Below, piece after piece: positions 1 through 10,071 of a stretch of 44,371 nt of DNA (positions within the stretch are counted from its first letter, which is position 1; every line of letters begins with the position of its first letter). The stretch spans positions 370,936 to 415,306 of the forward strand of contig NZ_LMUL01000017.1 in NCBI RefSeq assembly GCF_009765965.1. Reading direction: 5' to 3'. The notes beneath the pieces were generated by a model, which worked only from the letters and a program-made list of their open reading frames with translations, was not told the DNA's origin and made no database searches. The stretch comes from Caulobacter sp. S45. Its GTDB lineage: Bacteria; Pseudomonadota; Alphaproteobacteria; Caulobacterales; Caulobacteraceae. Position numbers and translations under genes: made by a program.

Positions 1-60
1 GCCTCCGCATCTCGCCTGCGCGCGCCGCCGCCGATGGACGCCCCTGTGTGCAAGGTCTAA
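1..60 (+). CDS. 3' end of an unidentified gene (partial)
   Basis: The first frame is open from the window edge to a TAA at 58-60 and would encode the last 19 residues of a protein ending in VCKV. It is too short to identify. The only support is an open frame ending 33 bases before the heme A synthase start, so it could be chance. Confidence 0.25.
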   Translation, partial: ASASRLRAPPPMDAPVCKV

Positions 61-93
61 CAGCGACGCTTGGGCGGACGAGGTCGAAGCGGG

Positions 94-1131
94 ATGCGCT
101 GGAGTTATAATCGGGAGCGCTCGCGGTCGGTGGCCGCATGGCTCTATCTCGTCGCCCTCCTGATCGTGGCCATGGTGGTGGTGGGCGGCGCGACGCGGCT
201 AACCGGATCGGGGCTGTCGATCACCGAGTGGCGGCCGATATCGGGGGCCCTGCCGCCGCTGTCGGCTCACGCCTGGGCGGAGGAGTTCGCCAGGTACCAG
301 CGCATTCCACAGTTCCGCTACGTCAACCCGACCATGACGCTGGCCCAGTTCAAGGGCATCTACGGTTGGGAATGGACCCATCGCCTGCTGGGGCGGCTGG
401 TCGGGCTGATCTTCTTCCTGCCGTTTGCGGTGTTCCTGGCCCTGGGGCGAGTCCCCCGGCGGCTGGTCTGGCGCTGCTGGGTCTTGCTCGCGCTCGGCGG
501 CCTCCAGGGGCTGGTGGGCTGGTGGATGGTGGCGAGCGGCCTGACCAAGCGGGTCTATGTCGCGCCCGAGCGGCTGGCCACGCACCTGGGCCTAGCCCTG
601 GTGCTGTTCGGCTTCACGGTGTGGACCGGATGGGAGGCCTGGAGCGGCAGGGGCCGGCCCCTGTGGGGCGTGCCTCCACGCTGGCGAGCCCTGGCGGCGT
701 GTCTCGCGGGCCTGGTGTTCGTCCAGATGCTGCTGGGCGCGCTGGTGGCCGGCAACCATGCGGGCCTGGTGGACAACGACTGGCCCCTGATGAACGGCCG
801 GCTGTTCCCCAGCGACTACGCCCACGGCGGCCTGTTCGCCACCCTGCTGCACAGCCAGGCGGCCGTGCAGTTCAACCATCGTCTGGCGGCGTATCTGATC
901 TTCCTGTTGAGCGGGGCGCTGGCGCTGTTCGCTGCCCTGTCGCGTGGGCTGCCGAGCCTGCTCAAGATCACGGTGGGCGGCGTGTTCGCGGTGATCTGCG
1001 TGCAGGTGCTGCTGGGGATAGTCACCCTGGTCGCAGGCGCGCCGCTGTGGCTCAGCATCCTGCATCAACTGTGGGCGCTCACGACCCTGACCGCGGCCCT
1101 CTTCCTGGTCTGGAAGATGCGTCGGAGCTGA
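94..1131 (+). CDS. ctaA: Heme A synthase (CtaA/COX15 family)
   Basis: This integral inner-membrane enzyme oxidises the C8 methyl of heme O to the formyl group of heme A, the cofactor of aa3-type cytochrome oxidases. The protein (345 aa from ATG 94) opens with a membrane segment followed by the family signature GGATRLTGSGLSITEW. Four conserved histidines expected as heme ligands are visible in GWEWTHRLLGR, ATHLGLAL, QFNHRLAAY and LHQLWAL. About eight hydrophobic segments are present, the normal topology. An in-frame TTG at 70 would add eight residues; ATG 94 is preferred because the family normally begins shortly before the first membrane helix. It precedes rplM by 190 bases and appears to be its own transcription unit. 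Codon use is ordinary for the core genome. Confidence 0.95.
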   Translation: MRWSYNRERSRSVAAWLYLVALLIVAMVVVGGATRLTGSGLSITEWRPISGALPPLSAHAWAEEFARYQRIPQFRYVNPTMTLAQFKGIYGWEWTHRLLGRLVGLIFFLPFAVFLALGRVPRRLVWRCWVLLALGGLQGLVGWWMVASGLTKRVYVAPERLATHLGLALVLFGFTVWTGWEAWSGRGRPLWGVPPRWRALAACLAGLVFVQMLLGALVAGNHAGLVDNDWPLMNGRLFPSDYAHGGLFATLLHSQAAVQFNHRLAAYLIFLLSGALALFAALSRGLPSLLKITVGGVFAVICVQVLLGIVTLVAGAPLWLSILHQLWALTTLTAALFLVWKMRRS

Positions 1132-1235
1132 ACGAAGGCCTCAAACGGGCCTGAGCGCGGCCGGTAAAATAATACCGTATTGAAAATACCCAATAAAAAC
1201 AATATGCTGAATGGGCTGGGTTGCTTTCTCGCCCC

Positions 1236-1264
1236 TTGACGCTGTCCGTATCGCCACGTAAAGA
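1236..1264 (+). promoter_or_regulatory. Candidate housekeeping promoter of rplM-rpsI
   Basis: TTGACG (1236-1241), a 17-base spacer and TAAAGA (1259-1264) lie about 60 bases before the rplM start. Spacing and boxes fit a vegetative sigma-70-type promoter. Nothing else convincing is seen in the 190-base gap. Confidence 0.45.
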
Positions 1265-1321
1265 CGCCCCTCACACCGGCTGCGCCCCCTGCGCGGTCGA
1301 TCGCGCTTACGGATTACTCCC

Positions 1322-1795
1322 ATGAACAAGACCACGGTTTCCCTGAAACCGGCGGACGTGGAGAAGAAGTGGATCATCGTCGACGCTGAGAATGCGGTCG
1401 TCGGTCGTCTCGCCTCCTTCATCGCCATGCGCCTTCGCGGCAAGCATCGCCCCGACTTCACGCCCCACGTCGACTGCGGCGACCACGTCGTGGTCATCAA
1501 TGCGGACAAGGTGAGGTTCACCGGCCGCAAGCTGCAGAACAAGATCTACTACTGGCACACCGGTTATCCGGGCGGCATCAAGGAACGCACCGCGGACAAG
1601 ATCCTCGGCGGCAAGTTCCCCGAGCGCATCCTGGAGAAGGCCGTCGAGCGCATGCTCCCCAAGGAGAGCCCGCTGGCCCGCCGCCAGATGACCCACCTGA
1701 AGATCTATGCTTCGGCCGATCATCCGCACGAGGCGCAAAGCCCCGAAACCATCGCGTTCGCCGAACTGAACGCCAAGAATGTGCGGAGCGCCTGA
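1322..1795 (+). CDS. rplM: 50S ribosomal protein L13
   Basis: L13 is an early-assembling protein of the large ribosomal subunit. The 157-aa product has the family landmarks [16 protein letters not shown] near the N-terminus, [28 protein letters not shown] and the conserved RMLPK segment. Length is slightly above the E. coli protein (142 aa), as is usual in alphaproteobacteria. Its stop overlaps the rpsI start by one base (TGATG), so the two are translationally coupled, the near-universal L13-S9 pairing. Confidence 0.97.
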   Translation: MNKTTVSLKPADVEKKWIIVDAENAVVGRLASFIAMRLRGKHRPDFTPHVDCGDHVVVINADKVRFTGRKLQNKIYYWHTGYPGGIKERTADKILGGKFPERILEKAVERMLPKESPLARRQMTHLKIYASADHPHEAQSPETIAFAELNAKNVRSA

Positions 1796-2313
1796 TGTCC
1801 GACATCCCCACGACCCCCTCGGCGCCGACGCCCGCGCCCGCGCCCGCCACCGGTTTCGACGCGCTCGCGTCGATGTCCTCCAACCCGCAGATCGCCGCCG
1901 TCGTCCGCGAACCGCAGATCGACGCCCAGGGCCGCGCCTACGCCACCGGCAAGCGTAAGAACGCTATCGCCCGGGTGTGGATCAAGCCGGGTTCGGGCAA
2001 GATCACCATCAACGACCGCGACCAGGAAATCTACTTCGCCCGTCCGGTGCTGCGCATGATGATCGCCCAGCCGATGCAGATCGCCGAGCGCGCCACCCAG
2101 TTCGACGTCATCGCCACGGTCGAAGGCTCCGGCCTGTCCGGCCAGGCCGGCGCGATCCGTCACGCCATCTCCAAGGCGCTGACCTATTACGAGCCCGGCC
2201 TGCGCGCGGTGCTGAAGCCCCACGGCTTCCTGACCCGCGACTCGCGCATCGTCGAGCGCAAGAAGTACGGCAAGGCCAAGGCCCGCCGTAGCTTCCAGTT
2301 CTCCAAGCGCTAA
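1795..2313 (+). CDS. rpsI: 30S ribosomal protein S9
   Basis: S9 binds the 3' domain of 16S rRNA and its C-terminal tail reaches the P-site tRNA. The 172-aa product has an Ala/Pro-rich, probably disordered extension of about 40 residues and then the S9 fold starting at [15 protein letters not shown]. It ends in the canonical basic tail [12 protein letters not shown]-terminal extensions are normal in alphaproteobacterial S9. It is coupled to rplM by a one-base overlap and followed by a strong intrinsic terminator. Confidence 0.97.
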   Translation: MSDIPTTPSAPTPAPAPATGFDALASMSSNPQIAAVVREPQIDAQGRAYATGKRKNAIARVWIKPGSGKITINDRDQEIYFARPVLRMMIAQPMQIAERATQFDVIATVEGSGLSGQAGAIRHAISKALTYYEPGLRAVLKPHGFLTRDSRIVERKKYGKAKARRSFQFSKR

Positions 2314-2340
2314 CTTCGGTTTTCAGCTCACGCGATCTGG

Positions 2341-2377
2341 CGGGCGCTCCGGGAAACCGGGGCGCCCGTTTTCGTTT
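2341..2377 (+). terminator. Rho-independent terminator after rpsI
   Basis: A GC-rich stem of 11-12 bp (2341-2352 with 2357-2368, one wobble-type interruption) closes a GAAA tetraloop and is followed by TTTTCGTTT. It ends the rplM-rpsI unit. Confidence 0.85.
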
Positions 2378-2413
2378 CCGCCATCCCCTCATTCGCTTGC
2401 GGGAGTTCAGCCC

Positions 2414-3361
2414 ATGACGGTCAAGGTCTTCATCGACGGCGAGGCGGGCACCACCGGCCTGCAAATCCGCGAGCGCCTGTCGCCGCGCGCCGATCTCCAA
2501 CTGCTGTCGATCGACCCGGCGCGGCGCAAGGATGCGGCCGCCCGCGCGGAGCTGCTGAACGGGGCGGATGCGGTGATCCTCTGCCTGCCCGACGACGCGG
2601 CGCGCGAGGCCGTGGCCCTGATCGACAACCCGGCGGTCAAGGTGATCGACGCCTCCACCGCGTACCGGACCGCCGAGGGCTGGACCTATGGTTTTCCCGA
2701 GATGGCGGCTGGCCAGCGCGCGGCGGTCGCGGGGTCCAGCCGCGTCTCCAATCCCGGCTGCTATCCGACCGGCTTCATCGCCCTGGTGCGGCCGTTGGTC
2801 GAGGCCGGGCTGCTGCCGGCGAGCTGGCCGGTGACGGTGAACGCGGTGTCGGGCTATTCCGGCGGGGGCCGGGCCATGATCGCCGAGTTCGAGGATACGA
2901 CTTCGGCGAACTTCACCCATGAGCCCTATCGGGCCTACGCCCTGAACCTCGGCCACAAGCATGTGGGCGAGATGCAGGGCCATACCGGCCTGGAACATCC
3001 GCCCCTGTTCGCGCCCGCCGTCGGCCGCTACGCCCAGGGCATGATTGTGGAGGTCCCGCTACAGCTCAGCGCGCTTCCGGGACGGCCGACCCTCGACGAC
3101 GTCCACCAGGCCCTGGCCGCAGCCTATGCCGGCGAGCGCTTCGTCGAAGTCGCCAGCCTGGACGAGGCGAGGGCGCTGAAGGGCCTCGACCCCGAGGGTC
3201 TGAACGGCTCCAACCGGTTGAAGTTGTTCGTGTTCGGCGATCCGGCGCGCGGGCAGGCGCGGCTTGTCGCCCTGCTGGACAACCTCGGCAAGGGGGCGTC
3301 GGGCGCCGCGGTCCAGAACCTGAACCTGATGTGCGGTCTGGACGAAGCCGCCGGTCTATAG
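2414..3361 (+). CDS. argC: N-acetyl-gamma-glutamyl-phosphate reductase, type 2
   Basis: This cytoplasmic NADPH-dependent enzyme makes N-acetylglutamate semialdehyde in arginine synthesis. The 315-aa product matches the short type-2 ArgC family. It has the dinucleotide-binding start [18 protein letters not shown] and the catalytic cysteine in [10 protein letters not shown]. It also has conserved SGYSGGGR, and a histidine-rich segment [15 protein letters not shown] at 2401-2405 sits eight bases before ATG 2414. The gene lies alone between the rpsI terminator and the groES regulatory region. Confidence 0.96.
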   Translation: MTVKVFIDGEAGTTGLQIRERLSPRADLQLLSIDPARRKDAAARAELLNGADAVILCLPDDAAREAVALIDNPAVKVIDASTAYRTAEGWTYGFPEMAAGQRAAVAGSSRVSNPGCYPTGFIALVRPLVEAGLLPASWPVTVNAVSGYSGGGRAMIAEFEDTTSANFTHEPYRAYALNLGHKHVGEMQGHTGLEHPPLFAPAVGRYAQGMIVEVPLQLSALPGRPTLDDVHQALAAAYAGERFVEVASLDEARALKGLDPEGLNGSNRLKLFVFGDPARGQARLVALLDNLGKGASGAAVQNLNLMCGLDEAAGL

Positions 3362-3507
3362 ATCGCCACCTTTCAACTCTATGTCAGGGGCGGTTCTGCT
3401 GGATCGCCTCGCGGCGCCTGGCCACGAAGCGTTGGTGGGACTGGGAAAACGGCGGTTTACGACGCCGCCACGGCCGTCGGCCGGAGGAAGTCGGCGACCG
3501 CTTCGCC

Positions 3508-3536
3508 TTGACTTTGGGCCCCTCGAACTCTAAATC
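3508..3536 (+). promoter_or_regulatory. Candidate groESL promoter
   Basis: TTGACT (3508-3513), a 17-base spacer and TAAATC (3531-3536) precede the CIRCE element, whose left arm begins nine bases downstream. This places the operator at the expected transcription start. A separate RpoH-type promoter was not recognised with confidence. Confidence 0.55.
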
Positions 3537-3544
3537 CGAACCCG

Positions 3545-3571
3545 TTAGCACTCTCGTCGGTCGGCTGCTAA
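3545..3571 (+). promoter_or_regulatory. CIRCE operator (HrcA binding site) of groESL
   Basis: TTAGCACTC (3545-3553), nine bases, then GGCTGCTAA (3563-3571). The left arm is a perfect CIRCE half-site and the right arm differs from the consensus GAGTGCTAA at two positions. Known role: binding of the repressor HrcA, whose activity depends on GroEL, so chaperonin levels feed back on this operon. Confidence 0.85.
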
Positions 3572-3628
3572 AGCCGGTCGAGCGAGGGGTTAAATCGGAC
3601 CACCGCACACTCTCAGGAGATATCCCTA

Positions 3629-5631
<2,003 letters not shown>

Positions 5632-5656
5632 TCCTAAGCGACCCCGTCGATGAATG

Positions 5657-5690
5657 GAGGCCGGGGCGGCGACGCTCCGGCCTTTTTCGT
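5657..5690 (+). terminator. Rho-independent terminator after groEL
   Basis: GGCCGG (5659-5664) pairs with CCGGCC (5677-5682), extended by flanking pairs, followed by TTTTTCGT. It ends the groESL unit. The following 170 bases up to the tRNA hold no gene I can support. Confidence 0.85.
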
Positions 5691-5860
5691 GTCCGCGAGG
5701 GCCCCGTCGGGAGGCGCTACAACGGCGGCCGGGCCCCGTCGGGCGGGCTTGGCGCAGGCGTCGCGGGCTAAGCCGCGAGCAGGGGCGATTTCTCCCCGTA
5801 AACGCCCTTGCGCCGTCCGCCCAAACCCGTTATCCCCCCATCCCTCGCCGCAAGGCATGT

Positions 5861-5937
5861 GCGCCCGTAGCTCAGCTGGATAGAGCATCAGACTACGAAT
5901 CTGAGGGTCGGACGTTCGAATCGTTCCGGGCGCGCCA
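5861..5937 (+). tRNA. tRNA-Arg (anticodon ACG)
   Basis: A complete 77-base tRNA with encoded CCA. Acceptor arms are GCGCCCG (5861-5867) and CGGGCGC (5927-5933), with discriminator G 5934. The anticodon stem TCAGA/TCTGA frames the loop CTACGAA, giving anticodon ACG (A34 read as inosine, for CGU/CGC/CGA). The T arm is GGACG-TTCGAAT-CGTTC. Foreign-looking DNA begins directly after its CCA end, so it probably served as an integration site. Confidence 0.95.
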
Positions 5938-5982
5938 AACTTCCCAAGAAAATCAATAACTTACGGGGCTTGCCGCGAGCAT

Positions 5983-6024
5983 CCCCGACTAAAAATTTTA
6001 ATTAGCCGGGGGTTTAGTCGGGGG
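5983..6024. repeat. Palindromic CCCCGACTAAA motif, left copy
   Basis: CCCCGACTAAA (5983-5993) is the exact reverse complement of TTTAGTCGGGG (6013-6023). Between them lies TTAGCCGGGGG (6002-6012), a one-mismatch direct copy of TTAGTCGGGGG (6014-6024) twelve bases on. The same arrangement is present at 26607-26648. It could be an operator of the adjacent XRE gene or recombinase-binding sites; the sequence does not decide. Confidence 0.75.
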
Positions 6025-6234
6025 AATTAAATTCCGCCCTTCGGAGCGTCCGCTCCAGCGCCGACGACACGCCCACAGAGACCCTCTGTAGGCGGACGCC
6101 CCCGGATAATGTCGCAGCCCACAAACGCCGCGCCGGGTTCTTCTTACGGCGAAAGGCCTCAATTCCGTCCCTCTGACGCTATCATTGCGTTAGGCTCACA
6201 CTTCAATCGAAGGCTGAGCGAAAGGGGATTTGGC

Positions 6235-6639
6235 ATGAAGCTATCGGGACATTTCGGCCAAGGGCCGGACCCGATCGACGTGGAGGTGGGGCTGACGATA
6301 CGTGAGTTGCGCCGGGCCCGCGGTTTAAGCCAAGCGGCGCTGGGCGAGAAGCTCCAGGTCACCTTCCAGCAGATCCAGAAGTATGAGCGCGGGACCAATC
6401 GGATCAGCGCTTCAATGCTGGTGAAAGCAGCGGAAGCGATGGATGTCCACGCCGCCGACCTACTGCCAAAATCCGATACGCCACGGCTGCCGGAAAAGGC
6501 CCGCTTCCTGACGACTCTCCGCGGGGCGTCCGAGCTCCTCGACGCCTACGCCGCCATCAAATCGCCGGCGCACCGGAAGGCTGTCCTGAAGTTGACGCAG
6601 AGCCTAGCCACCGCGAACACGACCGAGACCGGCGCCTAG
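6235..6639 (+). CDS. XRE-family helix-turn-helix regulator
   Basis: This is a 134-aa DNA-binding protein. The Cro/C1-type HTH spans roughly residues 20-75 (LTIRELRRARGLSQAALGEK, then QQIQKYERGTNRIS). A helical tail follows, with ASELLDAYAAIKSPAHRKAV. ATG 6235 is chosen because a GGGG-type ribosome site precedes it and this start is shared with the decayed copy at 26863. An upstream in-frame ATG at 6109 would add 42 residues, but that stretch carries a one-base indel between the copies and so is probably not coding. It sits about 210 bases after the palindromic motif, a natural candidate for autoregulation. Target genes are unknown. Confidence 0.8.
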   Translation: MKLSGHFGQGPDPIDVEVGLTIRELRRARGLSQAALGEKLQVTFQQIQKYERGTNRISASMLVKAAEAMDVHAADLLPKSDTPRLPEKARFLTTLRGASELLDAYAAIKSPAHRKAVLKLTQSLATANTTETGA

Positions 6640-6831
6640 AAGACGCGGCTGGGAAGCGCGGATGCTCTATGGCGGCCGATGTCGTCCAACACAGCGGGGG
6701 GTGCCACGCAGGGCTAGCTCGAATTCGCTTGCCGCGTCTCCGCCGCGACAGGACGTTAAGAGCGCCCGGATGCGGCTTGCGATTTCTCCCGCTTGGGTGG
6801 AAATCAGTTCCTGCTGGTGACGGGGGTCGCA

Positions 6832-7608
6832 ATGCGGGTCGTTGACAGGCTGACGGATCGCGAACGCGAAATCCTGCGGCTGATCGGTCGCTTCCAACTC
6901 AGTTCGAAAGAAGCGGCCCAGCGGGCCGGCATCAGTTATCGGCGAGTGGACGACATCTGCGAGTCCGCCGTGCGCAAGCTCGGGGTCGCCAGTCGGCGCG
7001 AAGCCGTAAGGCTGGTCTTGGCGGATGCGGACCTTGCCGACCCTCCGGGGGAATCGGGGGCCGACTTCCCCGGAGTTCCGGCCGTCCGCCGGATCGGTCC
7101 TGATGGGGGCGTCTCCAAGGACGCATCCCATGCCGACCCTCTTCAACCTCCCTCAGCCCAAGCTCCCCCGGCCCCCACTCATGTTGAACGACATGTTGGT
7201 GACCGGGCTCTGTTGGGCCGATCTGGAGGAAGCCTGGAGAGAGATCGCCTCGCCGGACAATGCACCCCACGTGCAGGACTTCGTGACGGCGATCTGGAAG
7301 GAGAGCGCGTTTCTCCCGGAGGCGCACACTCTTCAACGCATCTTGGCCGCCACGGTTCTGCTCGCCGGGCCGGCCTGCTTTCCTGGGCCAGGGGAGGGGC
7401 CCATTACGCCGAGCTGACCCCACCGCAGCGATTTGGAGCCGTGCTCCTGCTGGCGGTGGCTTTTGTCATGCTCGTCGGCTGGGCCCTCATGGCGTCGCTG
7501 CAAGTCACAACCGTCATTCAGGGTTGGATGCCGCCAAGGATTCACAGCGAGCATCGACCCTGGATCAATCTGGGAACCCGACATGAAGCGATCCGAAGCG
7601 GTCCTTGA
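6832..7608 (+). CDS. LuxR-type HTH protein with C-terminal membrane segment
   Basis: The 258-aa product begins with a LuxR/sigma-4-like HTH (about residues 4-65). Key stretches are LTDREREILRLIGRFQLSSK, EAAQRAGISYRRVDDI and VASRREAVRLVLAD. A long low-complexity Pro/Ala/Arg-rich linker (about 70-190) follows, then one strong hydrophobic helix (FGAVLLLAVAFVMLVGWALM, near residues 202-225). The protein may be a membrane-tethered regulator. GGGGGTC precedes ATG 6832. Its last 26 bases overlap the next gene. The first 80 codons are duplicated, in decayed form, at 27443. The linker is compositionally odd, so a frameshift or fusion cannot be excluded. Confidence 0.55.
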   Translation: MRVVDRLTDREREILRLIGRFQLSSKEAAQRAGISYRRVDDICESAVRKLGVASRREAVRLVLADADLADPPGESGADFPGVPAVRRIGPDGGVSKDASHADPLQPPSAQAPPAPTHVERHVGDRALLGRSGGSLERDRLAGQCTPRAGLRDGDLEGERVSPGGAHSSTHLGRHGSARRAGLLSWARGGAHYAELTPPQRFGAVLLLAVAFVMLVGWALMASLQVTTVIQGWMPPRIHSEHRPWINLGTRHEAIRSGP

Positions 7609-7930
7609 AGCCGCCCATTTTCTCCACACGGCCGAATACGCTATCGACGGCGCCTACGGCGAAACCGCCGCCCTCGCGACCAACCTCGTCAAGCTTCGCG
7701 CCGCGGCGGGCCTTTCCGCCACCGTCGGACAACCCGCCTTGGACGCCGTCACCGCGGCGATGAACTCCTTGAACGCGGCGCGTGCGCAGATTCTTCAGGC
7801 TCACGGCGAACTTGCTGAGGTGAAAACCCGCATGGGATGCCGGACCGTGGCGACGGGTGGTGGCGACAAGGACGACACCGATGCTATCGCTGCGCCTCAG
7901 CCCCTGGCCCTGGTCGCCGTAGCCGCCTAG
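7583..7930 (+). CDS. Small helical protein, unknown function
   Basis: I do not recognise this 115-aa protein. It starts MKRSEAVLEAAHFLHTAEYA and is rich in Ala/Leu heptad-like stretches (residues 5-85, AALATNLVKLRAAAGLS and AMNSLNAARAQILQAHGELA), suggesting a helical bundle. The tail is Gly/Asp and Ala/Pro rich. It overlaps the end of the membrane-tethered HTH gene by 26 bases and is followed 12 bases later by a membrane protein, so the three probably form one unit. A longer frame from 7433 exists but runs antiparallel in logic to the HTH gene's membrane helix; ATG 7583 is preferred. Confidence 0.6.
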   Translation: MKRSEAVLEAAHFLHTAEYAIDGAYGETAALATNLVKLRAAAGLSATVGQPALDAVTAAMNSLNAARAQILQAHGELAEVKTRMGCRTVATGGGDKDDTDAIAAPQPLALVAVAA

Positions 7931-7942
7931 CGAAAGCCGCGC

Positions 7943-8374
7943 TTGCTCTACTCCACTGTCGCTCAGATCGGCTTCGTCGTCCTCGTCGCCGTAACAGGGT
8001 TCGTGCTGTGGACGGGCGGCGGTTGGGCCCGTCTCTCCGCGGGGCTTCACGCCGTAAACTGGATGCTCGTGGCGGCTCTTCAGCGCCGCCACGAGCACCA
8101 CATCTTTCAAACGGGCGATTTCATTGCGGACCTCCTCGGCGCCGGTGCGGCCTGCGCCATTGCCGTAGCGTCCCGGCGCCTATGGGCTGCGTGCCTAGCC
8201 GCGTTTCAAGTTCTGGGCGTGATCAATTACCTAGTCCAAGTGTTTGATCCGCGCGTCCTGCACCGGGCGTTCTGGACCGCCGCCTATATCTGGGAGGCGG
8301 GCGCCTTGGCGTGTCTGCTCGTAGCAGGCGCCGAAGCGCTTCGTGCACGCAAACGCGCGGGGGGAGGCGCCTAA
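7943..8374 (+). CDS. Small integral membrane protein, unknown function
   Basis: This is a 143-aa protein with four predicted membrane helices: VAQIGFVVLVAVTGFVLW, then a segment around GLHAVNWMLVAAL, then IADLLGAGAACAIAVAS plus the LAAFQVLGVINYL region, and finally YIWEAGALACLLVAGAEAL. It begins with TTG 7943 and ends with a short basic tail. No family was recognised. It is the third gene of the small unit that follows the tRNA. A holin-like or accessory role is possible but nothing in the sequence proves it. Confidence 0.5.
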   Translation: MLYSTVAQIGFVVLVAVTGFVLWTGGGWARLSAGLHAVNWMLVAALQRRHEHHIFQTGDFIADLLGAGAACAIAVASRRLWAACLAAFQVLGVINYLVQVFDPRVLHRAFWTAAYIWEAGALACLLVAGAEALRARKRAGGGA

Positions 8375-8431
8375 ACGAGGAGCGCCAATCGCCTTCTGTC
8401 ACGCCGCTTAACGCAATGGGTGGAGCGGCGT

Positions 8432-8599
8432 TCAGACAGCTTGGCGGGGCGCGCCCGGCATCGTTTCCAGACCCGCCAGCACGAAAAGGCGGACAGCTTC
8501 GGCTCGGCTCACCGGCCTTTCCAGACTCTCGATTCAAGCGTCCAGCTGGATCAGCAGGTCGATCGGCAGGATCGCGGCGACGGCCTCGTTCTCCATCAT
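8432..8599 (-). pseudogene. Ribbon-helix-helix regulator/antitoxin remnant with in-frame TGA
   Basis: Reading the minus strand from ATG 8599 gives a 56-codon frame that is interrupted once, by TGA at codon 22. Before the stop is AAILPIDLLIQLDA and after it IESLERPVSRAEAVRLF and VLAGLE. Together these fit the beta strand and two helices of a small MetJ/Arc-type protein in which a Trp commonly follows the LDA position (TGG to TGA is one base). GGGAG lies eight bases before the start. It is inferred to be a broken copy; it could alternatively be a read error. Confidence 0.55.
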
Positions 8600-8650
8600 C
8601 GGGCAACTCCCAGACGGTTTTCGATGAAGATAGGCGCGGCGGCGGGCGCA

Positions 8651-10067
8651 TCAACGCCTGGGCTGCAGGCGCGCCCTTGTCAGATACCCCGAAAGATCGC
8701 GCCGGAGCTCCGGCGCGAACAGGCAGATCGCGGCGAGATTGGGGATCGCCATCGCGAACACCATGGCGTCGATGAATCGGATCGCCTGGGCGGGAGAGAG
8801 CACGGGGGCGACTACCAAAGCGCAGAGGAAGACGATCCGGAAACCTGTCCGCCGCTTGGGCCCTTCCCCAAACAGCCAACCCCAAGCCCGCTCGCCGTAA
8901 TAAGCCCAGGCGATGGCCGTCTTATAGGCGAGCAACGCGACCAACAGGGCGAGGGCCGGAGCGAACCACGGTAGCACGGTTGGAACGCCGCCGACGCGAT
9001 CTCCACGCCCCCCGCCTTGCCTGCCGGTATCGGCGCGCCCGCCGCGAGGATGACGAGGGCGGTGAGATTGCAGACCACGACCGTTGCTAAAAGAGGCTCG
9101 AACAGAGCGACCAGCCCTTCAGAGATAGGCTCGTCCGTCTTGGCCGCGGCATGGGCGATGGCCGAGGACCCCAGCCCAGACTCGCCCGCGAATACGGCCC
9201 GCTGGACCCCGACCACGAAGGCCCCGAGCACGCCACCGCCGAAGGCCGTTGGACTGAACGCGCCGTGCAGGATCGCCGCGAACACGGCCGGTAAAGCCGC
9301 CGCCTTCGCCACCAGCACCGTTCCCGTCGCGATGAAATAGACCAGCACCATGGCGGGGACGAGCCGCGTGCAGACGCGCGCGATGCCCTTCATCCCGCCC
9401 ACAATCACCGCCCCGACCAGAAGGGCGAACAGCAGACCGAACAGAAGTGGGCTTTGCAGCCCTGTTACGGCGCGCACCTCGACGAACGCCTGATTGACTT
9501 GGAATAGGCTCGTCGAGGCTAGAAGCGTGGCCACGGAGAAGAACACCGCAGCGCCCAAGCCTAACGGCCTCAAGCCGATCTTAGCGAAGGCCAACGGCAG
9601 GTAGTGCATGGGGCCGCCGTTCACGACGCCGTCTACGCCGATCCGGCGGTATTTCACCGCCAGCGCGCATTCACAGAACTTCAGGCTCATTCCGAAGAAC
9701 CCTGTGGCGGTCACCCAGAACACCGCACCCGGACCGCCGATGCTGATCGCCAGAGCGACGCTAGCGACATTGCCCACGCCTAACGTGCCGGCCAGCGCCG
9801 CAGTGAGCGCGCCGAATTGGCTGACCTCGCCCTTATCTGCAGTGGAGGCATAATCGCCGCGCACCAGCCGGAATGCTTGGCCTAGCCCCGGAGGTTGATG
9901 AACCCGAACCAAAGCGTGATTGAAACGGACGCTAGCGCCAGCAGCATCACCACGACGGGAAGATCGAGGGGGCCGACACGGGCGCGGACGAACACCAGGG
10001 CATTGGCCGTGTCGGCCAACGGACCCAAGGCGTGATCGATCGCCGATTCGAGGGTCTGGAGATTCAC
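8651..10067 (-). pseudogene. AGCS-family sodium:amino acid symporter, frameshifted
   Basis: Three consecutive frames together rebuild a sodium:alanine (AGCS) symporter. The N-terminus (GTG 10067) ends in SITLWFGFINLRG. The long middle begins QAFRLVRGDY and contains GTLGVGNVASVALAISIGGP and the family-typical FAGESGLGSSAIAHAAAKT. The C-terminus begins LPWFAPALALLVALLAY and contains WAYYGERAWGWLFG. Frames change near 9885 and near 8980, so no single protein is encoded. The remnant shares a frame at its 5' end with the truncated phosphodiesterase upstream. It is either a genuine pseudogene in the accessory region or has two sequencing errors. Confidence 0.8.
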
Positions 10068-10071
10068 CCCT

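Larger units (their letters stand above)
5938..7075 (+). repeat. Left (intact) copy of a ~1.1 kb direct repeat beside tRNA-Arg
   Basis: From just after tRNA-Arg through the first part of the LuxR-type HTH gene, this DNA matches 26553-27632 in the same order and orientation. The match includes the palindromic motif, the XRE gene, the spacer and the start of the LuxR-HTH gene. By eye, stretches of 20-40 bases are nearly identical, separated by small indels. This left copy keeps open frames while the right copy is frameshifted and has lost about 50 bases in the HTH gene. The two copies bound about 20 kb of accessory genes. Confidence 0.8.

Noticed and set aside
6109..6234. Longer start for the XRE regulator
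   Set aside because: The stretch shows a one-base indel between the two repeat copies and the ribosome site is at 6235.
8311..8974. Several overlapping plus-strand frames of 100-180 codons
   Set aside because: They are shadows of the minus-strand symporter and RHH remnants, with Arg/Pro/Ser-rich products and no motifs.
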